Positions 32,550-42,235 of a stretch of DNA of 64,000 bases are shown here, piece after piece. The notes beneath the pieces are model-generated. The model was given only the letters and a program-made list of their open reading frames with translations, had not been told where the DNA came from and did not search any database. The stretch comes from Paucibacter sp. PLA-PC-4. Its GTDB lineage: Bacteria; Pseudomonadota; Gammaproteobacteria; Burkholderiales; Burkholderiaceae_C. The DNA is taken from contig NZ_JAPFGP010000008.1 of assembly GCF_026241155.1 (NCBI RefSeq), positions 62,001-126,000 of the forward strand, given 5' to 3'. A program made the position numbers and the translations under genes. Each line of letters opens with the position of its first letter. The first letter of the stretch is position 1.

Positions 32550-35009
32550 ATGATGACGAACGACAAGAAACTGAAGCTGGTGATGGTGGGCAACGGCATG
32601 GCCGGCGTGCGCACCCTGGAAGAGCTCCTGAAGATCGCCCCCGATCTCTATGACATCACGGTGTTCGGCGCCGAGCCGCACCCGAACTACAACCGCATCC
32701 TCTTGAGCCCAGTGCTTGCGGGCGAACAGACGATCGACGAGATCATCCTGAATCCGCTGTCCTGGTATGCCGAGCAGGGCATCACCCTGCATCTGGGCAA
32801 GACGGTCACGCAGATCGATCGCATCCGCCGCAAGGTGGTTGCCGAGGACCCGAAAGGTGAGTCCATCGAAGCCGAGTACGACCGCCTCTTGATCGCCACC
32901 GGCTCCAGCCCCTTCATCCTGCCGGTGCCGGGCAAGGAGCTGGGCGGCGTGATCGCCTACCGCGATATCGCCGACACCAACGAGATGATTGACGCGGCGA
33001 CCAAGTACCAGCATGCGGTCGTGATCGGTGGCGGCCTCTTGGGCCTGGAGGCGGCCAACGGCCTGATGCTGCGCGGCATGCAGGTCACCGTCGTGCACAT
33101 CGGCGACTGGCTGATGGAGCGCCAGCTCGACGACCAGGCCGGCGAGCTGCTGCGCAAGTCGCTGCAGGCGCGGGGGTTGAGGTTCATGCTGGGCGCGCAG
33201 ACTCAGGCGCTGATCGGCGGCAAGGACGGGAGAGTGATGGCGGTCCAGTTCAAGGACGGCAAGGAGATCCCCGCCGACCTGGTCGTGATGGCCGCCGGCA
33301 TCCGACCCAATACCGCGCTGGCCGAGTCCGCCGGCATCCACTGCAGCCGCGGCATTGTCGTCAGCGACACGATGCAGACGGTGACCGATCCGCGCATCTA
33401 CTCGGTCGGTGAATGCGCCGCGCATCGCGGCATCGCCTACGGCCTGGTGGCGCCGCTGTTCGAGCAGGGCAAGGTCTGCGCCACCCATCTGGCCCAGTTC
33501 GGCATCGGCCGCTATCTGGGCAGCCAGACATCGACCAAGCTCAAGGTCACCGGTATCGACCTGTTCTCGGCCGGCGATTTCATGGGGGGCGAGGGCTGCG
33601 AAGAAGTTGTGATGAGCGACCCCTTCGCTGGCGTCTACAAGAAGCTGGTGATACGCGACGACAAGCTGGTCGGCGCCTGCCTCTACGGCGACACAGTCGA
33701 CGGCAGCTGGTATTTCAAGCTGCTGCGCGAGGGCCGCAAGATCCACGACATCCGCGACAAGCTGATGTTCGGCGAGAGCAATATCGGCGATGTGGGCCAT
33801 CAGGGCGTCAGCAAAGCGATGGCCATGGCTGACAGCGACGAGGTCTGCGGCTGCAACGGCATCAGCAAGGGCGCGATCTGCAAGACCATCAAGGACAAGG
33901 GCCTGTTCACCTTGGAGGAGGTGCGCAAGCACACCAAGGCCAGCGCCAGCTGTGGCTCCTGCACCGGCCTGGTCGAGCAGTTGCTGATGTTCACCGCCGG
34001 CGGCGACTACTCGGCCACGCCGAAGAAGAAGGCGATCTGCGGCTGCACCGAGCTGAGCCACCAGGACGTGCGCGATGCGATCTTTGACCAGCACCTGACC
34101 AGTCTTGACGCCGTCTACAAGGCGCTGACCTGGAAGACACCCAACGGCTGTTCGAGCTGCCGACCGGCGCTGAACTACTACCTGATCTCCTCATGGCCCA
34201 AGGAGGCGCAGGACGACCCGCAAAGCCGCTTCGTCAATGAGCGTGCCCACGCCAATATCCAGAAGGACGGCACGTACTCGGTGATCCCGCGCATGTGGGG
34301 CGGCGAGACGACGAGCTCGGAGCTGCGCCGCATTGCCGACGCGGTGGATAAGTACCAGATCCCCACCGTCAAGGTCACCGGCGGCCAGCGCATCGACCTG
34401 CTGGGCGTGAAGAAGGAAGACCTGGTCAATGTCTGGAAGGACATCGGCATGCCCTCGGGCCACGCCTATGCGAAGGCGCTGCGCACCGTGAAGACCTGCG
34501 TGGGCTCCGAGTGGTGCCGCATGGGCACGCAGGACTCGACGCAGATGGGCAAGGATCTGGAGCGTGCGATGTGGCGAATGTATGCGCCGCACAAGGTCAA
34601 GTTCGCGGTGTCGGGCTGCCCGCGCAACTGTGCCGAGGCGGGCATCAAGGACGTCGGCATCATTGGCGTCGACAGCGGCTGGGAGATGTATGTGGCCGGC
34701 AATGGCGGCATCAAGACCGAGGTGGCGCACTTCTTCACCAAGCTCAAGACCGCCGCCGAGGTGCTGGAGTACACCGGTGCCTTCATGCAGCTCTACCGCA
34801 AGGAGGGCTGGTATCTGGAGCGCACCGTGCATTACGTCAGCCGCGTGGGCCTGGACTATGTGAAGGCCAGGATCCTCGACGACCACGAGCTGCGCCGCAC
34901 GCTGTGGGCCGAGCTGCAGCACGCGCTCGACGGCGAGCCCGACCCCTGGTTCGATTTCGACAAGGCCAAGGTCGATCTGCGTCAGTTCGACGCGCTGCAA
35001 GGAGCTTGA
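32550..35009 (+). CDS. nirB: NAD(P)H-nitrite reductase large subunit
   Basis: An 819-residue assimilatory nitrite reductase subunit that makes ammonium from nitrite. Order: FAD domain (VMVGNGMAGVRTLEEL), NAD(P)H domain (AVVIGGGLLGLEAA), two BFD-type [2Fe-2S] modules (CGCNGISKGAICKTI with CGSC; CGCTELS with CSSC), a ferredoxin-like half domain and the sirohaem/[4Fe-4S] domain with TCVGSEWCRMGT and SGCPRNCAEAG. All four cluster cysteines are present. The ATG at 32550 is preceded by GGAG; the frame is open further upstream but contains no homology. Confidence 0.95.
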   Translation: MMTNDKKLKLVMVGNGMAGVRTLEELLKIAPDLYDITVFGAEPHPNYNRILLSPVLAGEQTIDEIILNPLSWYAEQGITLHLGKTVTQIDRIRRKVVAEDPKGESIEAEYDRLLIATGSSPFILPVPGKELGGVIAYRDIADTNEMIDAATKYQHAVVIGGGLLGLEAANGLMLRGMQVTVVHIGDWLMERQLDDQAGELLRKSLQARGLRFMLGAQTQALIGGKDGRVMAVQFKDGKEIPADLVVMAAGIRPNTALAESAGIHCSRGIVVSDTMQTVTDPRIYSVGECAAHRGIAYGLVAPLFEQGKVCATHLAQFGIGRYLGSQTSTKLKVTGIDLFSAGDFMGGEGCEEVVMSDPFAGVYKKLVIRDDKLVGACLYGDTVDGSWYFKLLREGRKIHDIRDKLMFGESNIGDVGHQGVSKAMAMADSDEVCGCNGISKGAICKTIKDKGLFTLEEVRKHTKASASCGSCTGLVEQLLMFTAGGDYSATPKKKAICGCTELSHQDVRDAIFDQHLTSLDAVYKALTWKTPNGCSSCRPALNYYLISSWPKEAQDDPQSRFVNERAHANIQKDGTYSVIPRMWGGETTSSELRRIADAVDKYQIPTVKVTGGQRIDLLGVKKEDLVNVWKDIGMPSGHAYAKALRTVKTCVGSEWCRMGTQDSTQMGKDLERAMWRMYAPHKVKFAVSGCPRNCAEAGIKDVGIIGVDSGWEMYVAGNGGIKTEVAHFFTKLKTAAEVLEYTGAFMQLYRKEGWYLERTVHYVSRVGLDYVKARILDDHELRRTLWAELQHALDGEPDPWFDFDKAKVDLRQFDALQGA

Positions 35010-35012
35010 GCG

Positions 35013-35393
35013 ATGAGCGAGATCTGGAAGGAAATCTGTGCCCTGACCGACATCCCGGTGCTGGGCTCGCGCCGCGTGAAGCGCGCCCAGGGGCCGCAAG
35101 TGGCGCTGTTCCGCACCGCCGACGATCAGGTCTATGCCCTGCTGGACCGCTGCCCGCACAAGGCCGGGCCGCTGAGCCAGGGCATCGTGTTCGGCAAGGC
35201 CGTGGCCTGCCCGCTGCACAACTGGACCATTGCGCTGGACACCGGTTGCGCACGCGAGCCCGACGAGGGCAGCACGCCCCGCTTCAGCGTGCGCATCGAA
35301 GGGGGCCAGGTCTTGCTGAACCGGACCGAGCTGGACACGCTGGGCATCGAGCTGGCGCCGGTCAAGGCCGGCCCCTGCACACGGGCCTGCTGA
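35013..35393 (+). CDS. nirD: Nitrite reductase small subunit (Rieske)
   Basis: A 126-residue Rieske-type protein. The [2Fe-2S] ligands are C-P-H in RCPHKAGPLSQG and C-P-L-H in ACPLHNWTIAL, giving two Cys and two His. This matches NirD subunits, which join NirB and may relay electrons or stabilise it. It starts 3 bp after nirB and ends 4 bp before nasA, so the three are tightly coupled. Confidence 0.93.
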   Translation: MSEIWKEICALTDIPVLGSRRVKRAQGPQVALFRTADDQVYALLDRCPHKAGPLSQGIVFGKAVACPLHNWTIALDTGCAREPDEGSTPRFSVRIEGGQVLLNRTELDTLGIELAPVKAGPCTRAC

Positions 35394-35397
35394 GATC

Positions 35398-38154
35398 ATG
35401 CGGCAAGAGACCCGCAGCACCTGCCCCTACTGCGGCGTCGGCTGCGGCGTGATCATCGCGAGCGAGGGCACGCAGATCACCGGCGTGCGCGGCGATCCCG
35501 ATCACCCGGCCAATTTCGGCCGCCTGTGCAGCAAGGGCTCGACCCTGCACCTGACCGCCACGCCCATGGCGCTTCAGACCCGGCGCCTCTTGCAGCCGGC
35601 CCTGCGCGCCGTGCGAGGGGCTGCGGCCGAGGCCGTCGGCTGGGCTCAGGCCAACACGCATATCGCCGAGCGGCTCGCCGCGATCCGCGCCGAACATGGC
35701 CCCGATGCGATCGGCTTCTACATCTCCGGCCAGTTGCTGACCGAGGACTATCACGCCTTCAACAAGCTGGCCCGCGCGCTGATCGGCACCAACAATATCG
35801 ACAGCAACTCGCGCCTGTGCATGAGCTCGGCCGTGGTCGGCTACAAGCAAAGCCTTGGTGCCGACGCGCCGCCGGCCTGCTACGAAGACCTGGAGCACAG
35901 CGACTGCATCTTCATCGCCGGCGCTAACCCGGCCTGGGCCCATCCGATCCTGTTTCGCCGCATCGAGGATGCACGGCTGAAGCGGCCGCAGATGAAGATC
36001 ATCGTCGTCGACCCGCGCCGAACCGAGAGCGCCGAGTTTGCCGACCTGCATTTGCAGATTCAGCCAGGCAGCGATGTCGCGCTGTTCCAGGGCCTATTGC
36101 ACGCCTGCATCTGGGAGGGCTGGATAGACCAGGGCTTCATCGCCGCCCATACCGAGGGCTTTGCCGAGCTCAAGGCCCTGGTGCGGGCGATGACGCCCGC
36201 CGCCGCCGCCAGGATCTGCGGCATCCAGGAGGCCGATCTGCTGCAGGCCGCGCAGTGGTTTGCCCAGTCGCCGGCCAGCCTGTCGCTCTACTGCATGGGC
36301 CTGAACCAGAGCACGAGCGGCACGGCTAAGAACACCGCGTTGATCAATCTGCATCTGGCCACCGGCCAGATCGGCCGGCCCGGCGCCGGCCCCTTCTCGC
36401 TGACCGGCCAGCCCAATGCGATGGGCGGGCGCGAGACCGGCGGCATGGCCACCTTGCTGCCCGGACACCGCGACCCCGCCAACGCCGCCCACCGGGCCGA
36501 GATCGCCAAGCTCTGGCAGGTCGACTCGCTGCCCGAGGCGCCCGGCAAGACGGCCATCGAGCTGTTCGAGGCCGCCGCGCGTGGCGAGATCAAAGCCTTG
36601 TGGATCGCTTGCACCAACCCGGCCCAGTCGTTGCCGGAGCAGGCCCTGGTGCGCCGGGCGCTGGAGCGCTGCGAGCTGGTGATACTGCAGGAGGCTTTTG
36701 CCGACACCGCCACCGCCGCTTATGCCGATGTGCTGCTGCCGGCCGCCACCTGGGGCGAGAAGGAGGGCACGGTGACGAACAGCGAGCGCCGCATCAGCCG
36801 GGTGCGCGCTGCCGTGCCGCCGCCCGGCAGCGCGCACGCCGACTGGGAAATCGTCCGGGACGTTGCACAGCTGCTGGAAAAACGCCTGGGCGCACCGCGC
36901 CGCTTTGGCTACGAGCGGCCCGAGCAGCTGTGGCTCGAGCACCGCGAGGCCACGCGCGGCCGCGACCTCGACATCACCGGCCTCAGCTATGGTCTGCTGG
37001 ATAGCGCCGGCCCCCAGCAATGGCCCTTCCCCGAGGGCGCCGGCGTCGGCCAGGCGCGGCTCTACCAGGACCGGCGCTTTGCCACCCCCGACGGCCGTGC
37101 CCGCTTCATCAGCCAGCCCTTCAGGCCGGCGCGCGAGCGCGCCGATGCCAAACATCCCTTTGTGCTGAGCACCGGCCGACTGCGCGACCAGTGGCACGGC
37201 ATGAGCCGCAGCGGCGTTGTGCCCCGGCTGTTCGGGCACGAGGGCACACCGCTGCTGCGCATGAACCCGCAGGACATGCCGCGCCGCAGCCTCAAGGACG
37301 GCGATCTGGTGAGTGTGCGCTCGGCCCGCGGCGCGCTGACCCTGCCGCTGCTGGGCGATGCCGCGATCGGGCCGGCCCAGGCCTATGTGGCGATGCACTG
37401 GGGCCAGGAGTTCGTCTCCGGCCGCGACGCCGAGGGCCGGACCTTGCTGGGCATCAATGCCATCACTCAGCCGGCTTTCTGCCCCGACTCGCGCCAGCCC
37501 GAGCTGAAGTTCGCTGCGGTCGACATTCTGCGCCTGGAGCTGCCCTGGCGGCTCTCGGGCGCGGTCTGGGACGATCAGGCAGGCGCCGCGCTGCGCGCGC
37601 TGCTGGGCGAGCTGGACTATGGGCACTGTGTCCCGGTCGCTGGCCCCGAGGGGCGCCAGGGCTGGTGTTTCGAGGGCGCCAGCGCCGCCCCGCTGGCGTC
37701 GCCGCAGATTGAGCGCTTCGCCGCTGCGCTGGGCTTGCGGGGGCCTTCGGTGCTGCGCTATGCCGACACGCGCCGCGGCCGCGCCCGCCTGCTCAAGCTC
37801 GATGACGGCGGCCAGACCCTGCATGGTCTGCTGCGCGTCGGCGAGGCGGGCGAGGGCGCCTGGCTGCAGGCGCTGTGGCGCGAGGCCGGCGCCGTGGCGC
37901 CGCATGGACGCCGCCTGCTGGCCCCCGAGGCAGGTCCGGCGCAAGACCTGGCCCCGCGCAGCCCGCAGGTCTGCAACTGTTTCGATGTTTCCGAAGCCTG
38001 CATCCGGGGCCAGCTGGCGCAATGCGCCGGTGCCGATCCGGCTGAGCGTCTGCGCGCCCTGCAGGGCGCACTGCGCTGCGGCACCCAATGCGGTTCCTGC
38101 CTGCCGGCCTTGCGCCGGCTGGTCGATGCCACCCCTTGCGAGCTGACAGCATGA
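35398..38154 (+). CDS. nasA: Assimilatory nitrate reductase catalytic subunit
   Basis: A 918-residue molybdopterin oxidoreductase that reduces nitrate to nitrite in the cytoplasm. A [4Fe-4S] site opens the chain (CPYCGVGCG with a fourth Cys in LCSKGS). Mo-bisPGD binding segments follow (SNSRLCMSSAV with the likely Mo-ligand Cys, GLNQSTSGTAKN and GRLRDQWHGMSRSG). A C-terminal BFD-like [2Fe-2S] module (CNCFDVSEACIRG and CGTQCGSC) is fused, as in Klebsiella NasA, and probably receives electrons. No separate NasC/NasB reductase gene lies nearby; electrons may come from ferredoxin or a distant flavoprotein. Confidence 0.94.
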   Translation: MRQETRSTCPYCGVGCGVIIASEGTQITGVRGDPDHPANFGRLCSKGSTLHLTATPMALQTRRLLQPALRAVRGAAAEAVGWAQANTHIAERLAAIRAEHGPDAIGFYISGQLLTEDYHAFNKLARALIGTNNIDSNSRLCMSSAVVGYKQSLGADAPPACYEDLEHSDCIFIAGANPAWAHPILFRRIEDARLKRPQMKIIVVDPRRTESAEFADLHLQIQPGSDVALFQGLLHACIWEGWIDQGFIAAHTEGFAELKALVRAMTPAAAARICGIQEADLLQAAQWFAQSPASLSLYCMGLNQSTSGTAKNTALINLHLATGQIGRPGAGPFSLTGQPNAMGGRETGGMATLLPGHRDPANAAHRAEIAKLWQVDSLPEAPGKTAIELFEAAARGEIKALWIACTNPAQSLPEQALVRRALERCELVILQEAFADTATAAYADVLLPAATWGEKEGTVTNSERRISRVRAAVPPPGSAHADWEIVRDVAQLLEKRLGAPRRFGYERPEQLWLEHREATRGRDLDITGLSYGLLDSAGPQQWPFPEGAGVGQARLYQDRRFATPDGRARFISQPFRPARERADAKHPFVLSTGRLRDQWHGMSRSGVVPRLFGHEGTPLLRMNPQDMPRRSLKDGDLVSVRSARGALTLPLLGDAAIGPAQAYVAMHWGQEFVSGRDAEGRTLLGINAITQPAFCPDSRQPELKFAAVDILRLELPWRLSGAVWDDQAGAALRALLGELDYGHCVPVAGPEGRQGWCFEGASAAPLASPQIERFAAALGLRGPSVLRYADTRRGRARLLKLDDGGQTLHGLLRVGEAGEGAWLQALWREAGAVAPHGRRLLAPEAGPAQDLAPRSPQVCNCFDVSEACIRGQLAQCAGADPAERLRALQGALRCGTQCGSCLPALRRLVDATPCELTA

Positions 38155-38936
38155 ACACCACCCCAAGCTATCCCATCGCCCTTGTCGGTGCCGGTCCCGG
38201 CGACCCGGAGCTGCTGACCGTCAAGGCGCTCAAGCGCCTGCAGGCGGCCGATGTCGTGCTGGTCGACGATCTGGTTGATGCCCGCGCGCTGGCGCTGCTG
38301 CGGCCAGACACAAGAGTTTTGAAGGTGGGGAAACGGGGCGGATGTGTGTCCACCGAGCAACGCTTCATCCACGAGCTGATGATCCGCGAGGCGCGCAACG
38401 GCGCGCGCGTTGTGCGGCTCAAGGGCGGCGATCCCTTCGTCTTCGGCCGTGGCGGCGAGGAGGTCGACGCCTTGCGCGCCGCCGGCCTGGAGGTCGAGAT
38501 CGTCAACGGCCTGACCGCCGGCCTGGCCGGGCCGGCCAGTATCGGCATCCCGGTGACCGACCGCCGCTGCACGCCGGGCGTGGCCCTGGTGACTGGCCAT
38601 AGCGCAGAGGGCAGCGGCGACGGCGGCCGCGCGCCCGACTGGGCGGCGCTGGCCAGGAGCGGCCTGACCCTGGTGATCTATATGGGCGTGGCCCGCTGCG
38701 CCGAGATCGTGGCCCAGCTGCGCGCCGCCGGCATGCGCGGCGACATGCCGGCCGCGGTGATTGCTGCAGCGCATACCGAGCGGCAGCGCCAGGCGCTGAC
38801 AACCCTGGACGAACTGGGCGAGACGATACGCACGCAAGGGCTGGGCAGCCCGGCTATTCTGGTGATCGGGGAGGTGGTCGATCTGGCGGCGGTCGTGCCG
38901 CAGCAGATCGGTGGCGAGGTGCAGGCCTTCGGCTGA
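38151..38936 (+). CDS. cobA: Uroporphyrinogen-III C-methyltransferase
   Basis: A 261-residue SUMT. It begins LVGAGPGDPELLTVKALKRL, has RLKGGDPFVFGRGGEE in the middle and MGVARCAEIVAQL later, the usual CobA/CysG-C blocks for SAM and uroporphyrinogen binding. It makes precorrin-2, the precursor of the sirohaem needed by NirB, and so closes the operon logically. The ATG overlaps the nasA stop by 4 bp. It lacks the CysG N-terminal dehydrogenase/ferrochelatase domain, so a separate enzyme must finish sirohaem. Confidence 0.93.
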   Translation: MNTTPSYPIALVGAGPGDPELLTVKALKRLQAADVVLVDDLVDARALALLRPDTRVLKVGKRGGCVSTEQRFIHELMIREARNGARVVRLKGGDPFVFGRGGEEVDALRAAGLEVEIVNGLTAGLAGPASIGIPVTDRRCTPGVALVTGHSAEGSGDGGRAPDWAALARSGLTLVIYMGVARCAEIVAQLRAAGMRGDMPAAVIAAAHTERQRQALTTLDELGETIRTQGLGSPAILVIGEVVDLAAVVPQQIGGEVQAFG

Positions 38937-38972
38937 ACAGGCTTGCTGATCACAGTTGAGCCCGCCCCGGCC

Positions 38973-40523
38973 TCATCCCAACCTGAATCTGCTCATCAGT
39001 CCCGCCAGCTTCACCGCCTGATCCTGCAGTGAGGCGGCGGCGGCCGCGCTTTCTTCGACCAGGGCTGCGTTTTGCTGCGTCATCTGGTCGAGCTCGCCGA
39101 CCGCGCCGCTGATGCGGGTGATGCCGCCGCTCTGCTCGCTGGCGGCGCTGCTGATCTCGCTGATGATGTCGCTGACCCGGCCGACGCTGGAGACGATCTC
39201 GTCCATCGTGCTGCCGGCGTCCTGCACCAGGCGGGCGCCGGTCTCGACCTTGTCGACGCTGGCGCCGATCAGGCCCTTGATCTCGCGGGCGGCCTGGGCG
39301 CTGCGCTGCGCCAGGCTGCGCACCTCGGCGGCCACGACCGCGAAACCGCGGCCCTGCTCGCCAGCTCTGGCCGCTTCAACGGCGGCGTTCAAGGCGAGGA
39401 TATTGGTTTGGAAAGCGATGCCGTCGATCACGCCGATGATGTCGGCGATCTTCTTCGAGCTGCTGTTGATCTCGTCCATCGTCGCGACCACCTGGCCGAC
39501 CACGGCGCCGCCGCGCTGCGCGACCTCGGCGGCGGTGCCGGCGAGTTGCTTGGCGGTGGCGGCGGCGCTGGCGCTGTGGCTGATGGTGCCGCTGAGCTCG
39601 CTCATCGCGCTGGCGCTTTGCTGCAGATTCGAGGCGGTGTGCTCGGTGCGGGTCGACAGGTCGAGATTGCCGCTTGCCACCTCGCTGCTGGCCACCTGGA
39701 TGCTCTCTGAGGCCTGGCGCACCTGACCGACGATATCGGCCAGCGACTGCTGCATCTGGCCGAGTGCCGCCATCATCGCGCTGGCTTCATCGCGGCCCTG
39801 GGCGGCCGGGGCGCGCCCGAGGTCGCCGGCGGCGATGCGGCTGGCCACCTGCTGCGCCTCGGTCAGCGGCGCGACGATGGACAGCGCGATGCGCCAGGCC
39901 AGCAGCAGGGCCACTGCGACAAAGACTGCGAAAGCCAGAAGAAAGCCGACAAAGATGCTTTGCACCATGCCGTCGACCTTGCTAAATACCGCCTCGGCGG
40001 TCTTATTCAAAGTGGCTTCGATATCGGCCAGCATCGCAGCGGCCGGTTGATAGCCGGCGTCGGCGGCCTTCATCGCGGCCTGGGCTTCCTGGGCGTCGGC
40101 ATAGCCGCTGGCCAGGAGCTGGGCGGCCACCGGCACGACCGCCTGGCGATAGATCGCAATATGGCCGCGAAAGCGCTGCAGATTGTCCTGCGATTGCTGC
40201 GTGGCGGCGAGTTTGCCGAAGTCCTCCATCGCCTGATCCAGCCCCTGCTGAGCCTTGTCCCAGGCCGCCTTGGCAGCCTTGGTCTCGGTGTCCTGGAAGA
40301 TCGATGCCACCATGGTCGCGGTGGCGGCCTGGCTTTCCAGCAGCTTGCTGCGTGCCGCCACGGTGGCGTTGTTGACAGGTATGAGCTGCTGAGTGATGCC
40401 GGCCAGGCCTTGTTGGGCCACATGCATGCCGAAGCCGCCGATGGCTACCAGCAGAGCCGTCATGAGCACCAGCAGGCCGAAACTCAGCAGCAGGCGGGGG
40501 CGGATCTTGAAATTGCGCAACAT
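38973..40523 (-). CDS. Methyl-accepting chemotaxis protein
   Basis: A 516-residue chemoreceptor with N-terminal membrane segments at about 12-33 and 190-212, and a periplasmic four-helix domain between. A HAMP domain and signalling hairpin follow ([19 protein letters not shown] tip). No CheR-binding pentapeptide ends the chain (SRFRLG). It lies 30 bp after the next receptor on the same strand. Their cytoplasmic halves are nearly the same, whereas the sensor halves differ, so the two are paralogues with distinct ligands. Upstream is the cobA gene, read in the opposite direction. Confidence 0.93.
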   Translation of the reverse strand: MLRNFKIRPRLLLSFGLLVLMTALLVAIGGFGMHVAQQGLAGITQQLIPVNNATVAARSKLLESQAATATMVASIFQDTETKAAKAAWDKAQQGLDQAMEDFGKLAATQQSQDNLQRFRGHIAIYRQAVVPVAAQLLASGYADAQEAQAAMKAADAGYQPAAAMLADIEATLNKTAEAVFSKVDGMVQSIFVGFLLAFAVFVAVALLLAWRIALSIVAPLTEAQQVASRIAAGDLGRAPAAQGRDEASAMMAALGQMQQSLADIVGQVRQASESIQVASSEVASGNLDLSTRTEHTASNLQQSASAMSELSGTISHSASAAATAKQLAGTAAEVAQRGGAVVGQVVATMDEINSSSKKIADIIGVIDGIAFQTNILALNAAVEAARAGEQGRGFAVVAAEVRSLAQRSAQAAREIKGLIGASVDKVETGARLVQDAGSTMDEIVSSVGRVSDIISEISSAASEQSGGITRISGAVGELDQMTQQNAALVEESAAAAASLQDQAVKLAGLMSRFRLG

Positions 40524-40553
40524 CGATGGGGACCTTTGAAAGCGGAAGGAAGT

Positions 40554-42092
40554 TCAGAGCTTGAAGCTGCTGACCAACTCGGCCAGCTTGAGCGCCTGCT
40601 CGCTCAGCGACTCGGCCGCTGCCGCGCTTTCTTCTACCAGCGCGGCGTTCTGCTGCGTCATCTGATCGAGTTGACCGACCGAAGCATTGACCGTGCCAAG
40701 GCCCTGACTTTGCTCGACGGTGCTTGCGCTGATCTCGGCAATGATGTCGGTGACGCGACCCACGCTGGCGACGATCTCGTCCATTGTGCTGCCGGCGTCC
40801 TGCACCAGGCGGGCGCCGGTCTCGACCTTGTCGACGCTGGTGCCAATCAGGCCCTTGATCTCGCGCGCAGCCTCGGCCGAGCGCTGCGCCAGCGAGCGCA
40901 CCTCGCTGGCCACCACCGCGAAGCCGCGACCTTGCTCGCCAGCTCGAGCGGCTTCAACGGCAGCATTCAAGGCCAGGATATTGGTCTGGAAGGCGATGCC
41001 GTCGATCACGCCGATGATGTCGGCGATCTTCTTCGAGCTGCTGTTGATTTCGTCCATCGTCGCGACCACCTGGCCCACCACGGTGCCGCCGCGCTGCGCC
41101 ACCTGGGCGGCACTGTGGGCCAGCTGGTTGGCGGTGCTGGCGGCGTCGGCGCTCTGGCGCACGGTGCCGGTCAGTTCGCTCATGGAGCTGGCTGCCTGCT
41201 GCAGATTCGATGCGGTCTGCTCGGTGCGTTGGCTCAGGTCGGTGTTGCCGGTGGCGATCTCGCGGCTGGCAGTCTGGATGCTGTCGGCGCTGTGGCGCAC
41301 CTCGCCGACCACACGGTTCAGCGCCTCGCGCATCGCGCCCAGTGCGCGTTGCAGGTCACCGATTTCGTCGTCCCGCGGCTGCGCGGCGATGCGCTGACTG
41401 AGGTCCCCCTGGCCGATGCGCTCGGCCTGGCCCACCAGCTCGCGCAGCGGCGTCGAGATCGAGCGTACCAGGTAGAAGGTCGCCACGGCCAGGCCCAGCA
41501 CGATCAGGCCCATCACCAGCGCGACGATCCATACCGTGCGCATGCGCTCGGCGCCGGCCTGCTCGCGCAGTGCGTCGGAGCGCTGCTGCTGCAGCTTGAC
41601 GAAGTCGGCCTGCGCCTCCAGATAGGTCGCAATGGCCGGCAGCATTTTGCCCTGCAGTGCCGCCACTGAGGCCTCGGCCTGACCTTCGATCTTGAGCTTG
41701 CCAGCCTCGTTGCGGCTAGCGATATAGATCTTGCGGGTGTCGGCGATACGGGCCATCGCGGCCTTCTCTTCATCCGAGGTGGCCAGGGCTTCGAGCTCTT
41801 TTTGCATCTCGGAGATGGTGGCCGTGGTTGCATCGATTTGTGGCTTGAAGGTCGAGGCCACAGCCACATCGCTGCTTAGAAGCCCAGCGGCGGCGCGCGC
41901 CGCATTGGCCTCGGTCAGGCCCCGCCAACGCAGCGACAGTTCGAACTTGCGCTGCTGGGCCTGCTGGGTCTGCTGAGCCTGGGTTTGCAGCTTGGCGGTG
42001 CGGGTGGCCGAGGCTACCGTCATCAGCACCACCGTCGCAGCCAGCGCAATGACGGGCAGCCACAGCTTGGTGGCGATTGAGAGGGACTTCAT
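40554..42092 (-). CDS. Methyl-accepting chemotaxis protein
   Basis: A 512-residue chemoreceptor starting at the ATG at 42092 (MKSLSIATKLWLPVI), preceded by AAGGAGACC. Membrane segments at about 11-30 and 188-210 bracket a Tar/4HB-type periplasmic domain rich in helices. A HAMP domain, methylation helices and the conserved [19 protein letters not shown] hairpin follow. It ends LVSSFKL without a pentapeptide. The coding frame is open beyond 42092, but the strong ribosome site fixes the start. It pairs with the downstream paralogue as a tandem duplicate. Confidence 0.93.
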   Translation of the reverse strand: MKSLSIATKLWLPVIALAATVVLMTVASATRTAKLQTQAQQTQQAQQRKFELSLRWRGLTEANAARAAAGLLSSDVAVASTFKPQIDATTATISEMQKELEALATSDEEKAAMARIADTRKIYIASRNEAGKLKIEGQAEASVAALQGKMLPAIATYLEAQADFVKLQQQRSDALREQAGAERMRTVWIVALVMGLIVLGLAVATFYLVRSISTPLRELVGQAERIGQGDLSQRIAAQPRDDEIGDLQRALGAMREALNRVVGEVRHSADSIQTASREIATGNTDLSQRTEQTASNLQQAASSMSELTGTVRQSADAASTANQLAHSAAQVAQRGGTVVGQVVATMDEINSSSKKIADIIGVIDGIAFQTNILALNAAVEAARAGEQGRGFAVVASEVRSLAQRSAEAAREIKGLIGTSVDKVETGARLVQDAGSTMDEIVASVGRVTDIIAEISASTVEQSQGLGTVNASVGQLDQMTQQNAALVEESAAAAESLSEQALKLAELVSSFKL

Positions 42093-42235
42093 GTGGAACG
42101 GTCTCCTTGTCGTTGTCCGGAGCCACGGCGAGGCCATGCCCTATCGATGCTTATCGGCGTGCCTCTCCAGACCTTGAGCACTATGCGCTCTGTTAGGCTG
42201 GCGACTGCATCGGACCAACCCCCACCTATTCCGCC

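Noticed and set aside
32067-34094. A 675-codon open frame opposite nrtC and nirB
   Set aside because: It is a GC-driven antisense frame with no start signal or domain; the plus-strand genes have full cofactor motifs.
36094-38166. A 690-codon open frame opposite nasA
   Set aside because: It is antisense to a conserved molybdoenzyme, compositionally biased, and without a ribosome site or family match.
39960-41669. A 569-codon plus-strand frame across both chemoreceptors
   Set aside because: It is opposite two well-defined receptors. Its internal repetition only mirrors the duplicated signalling halves.
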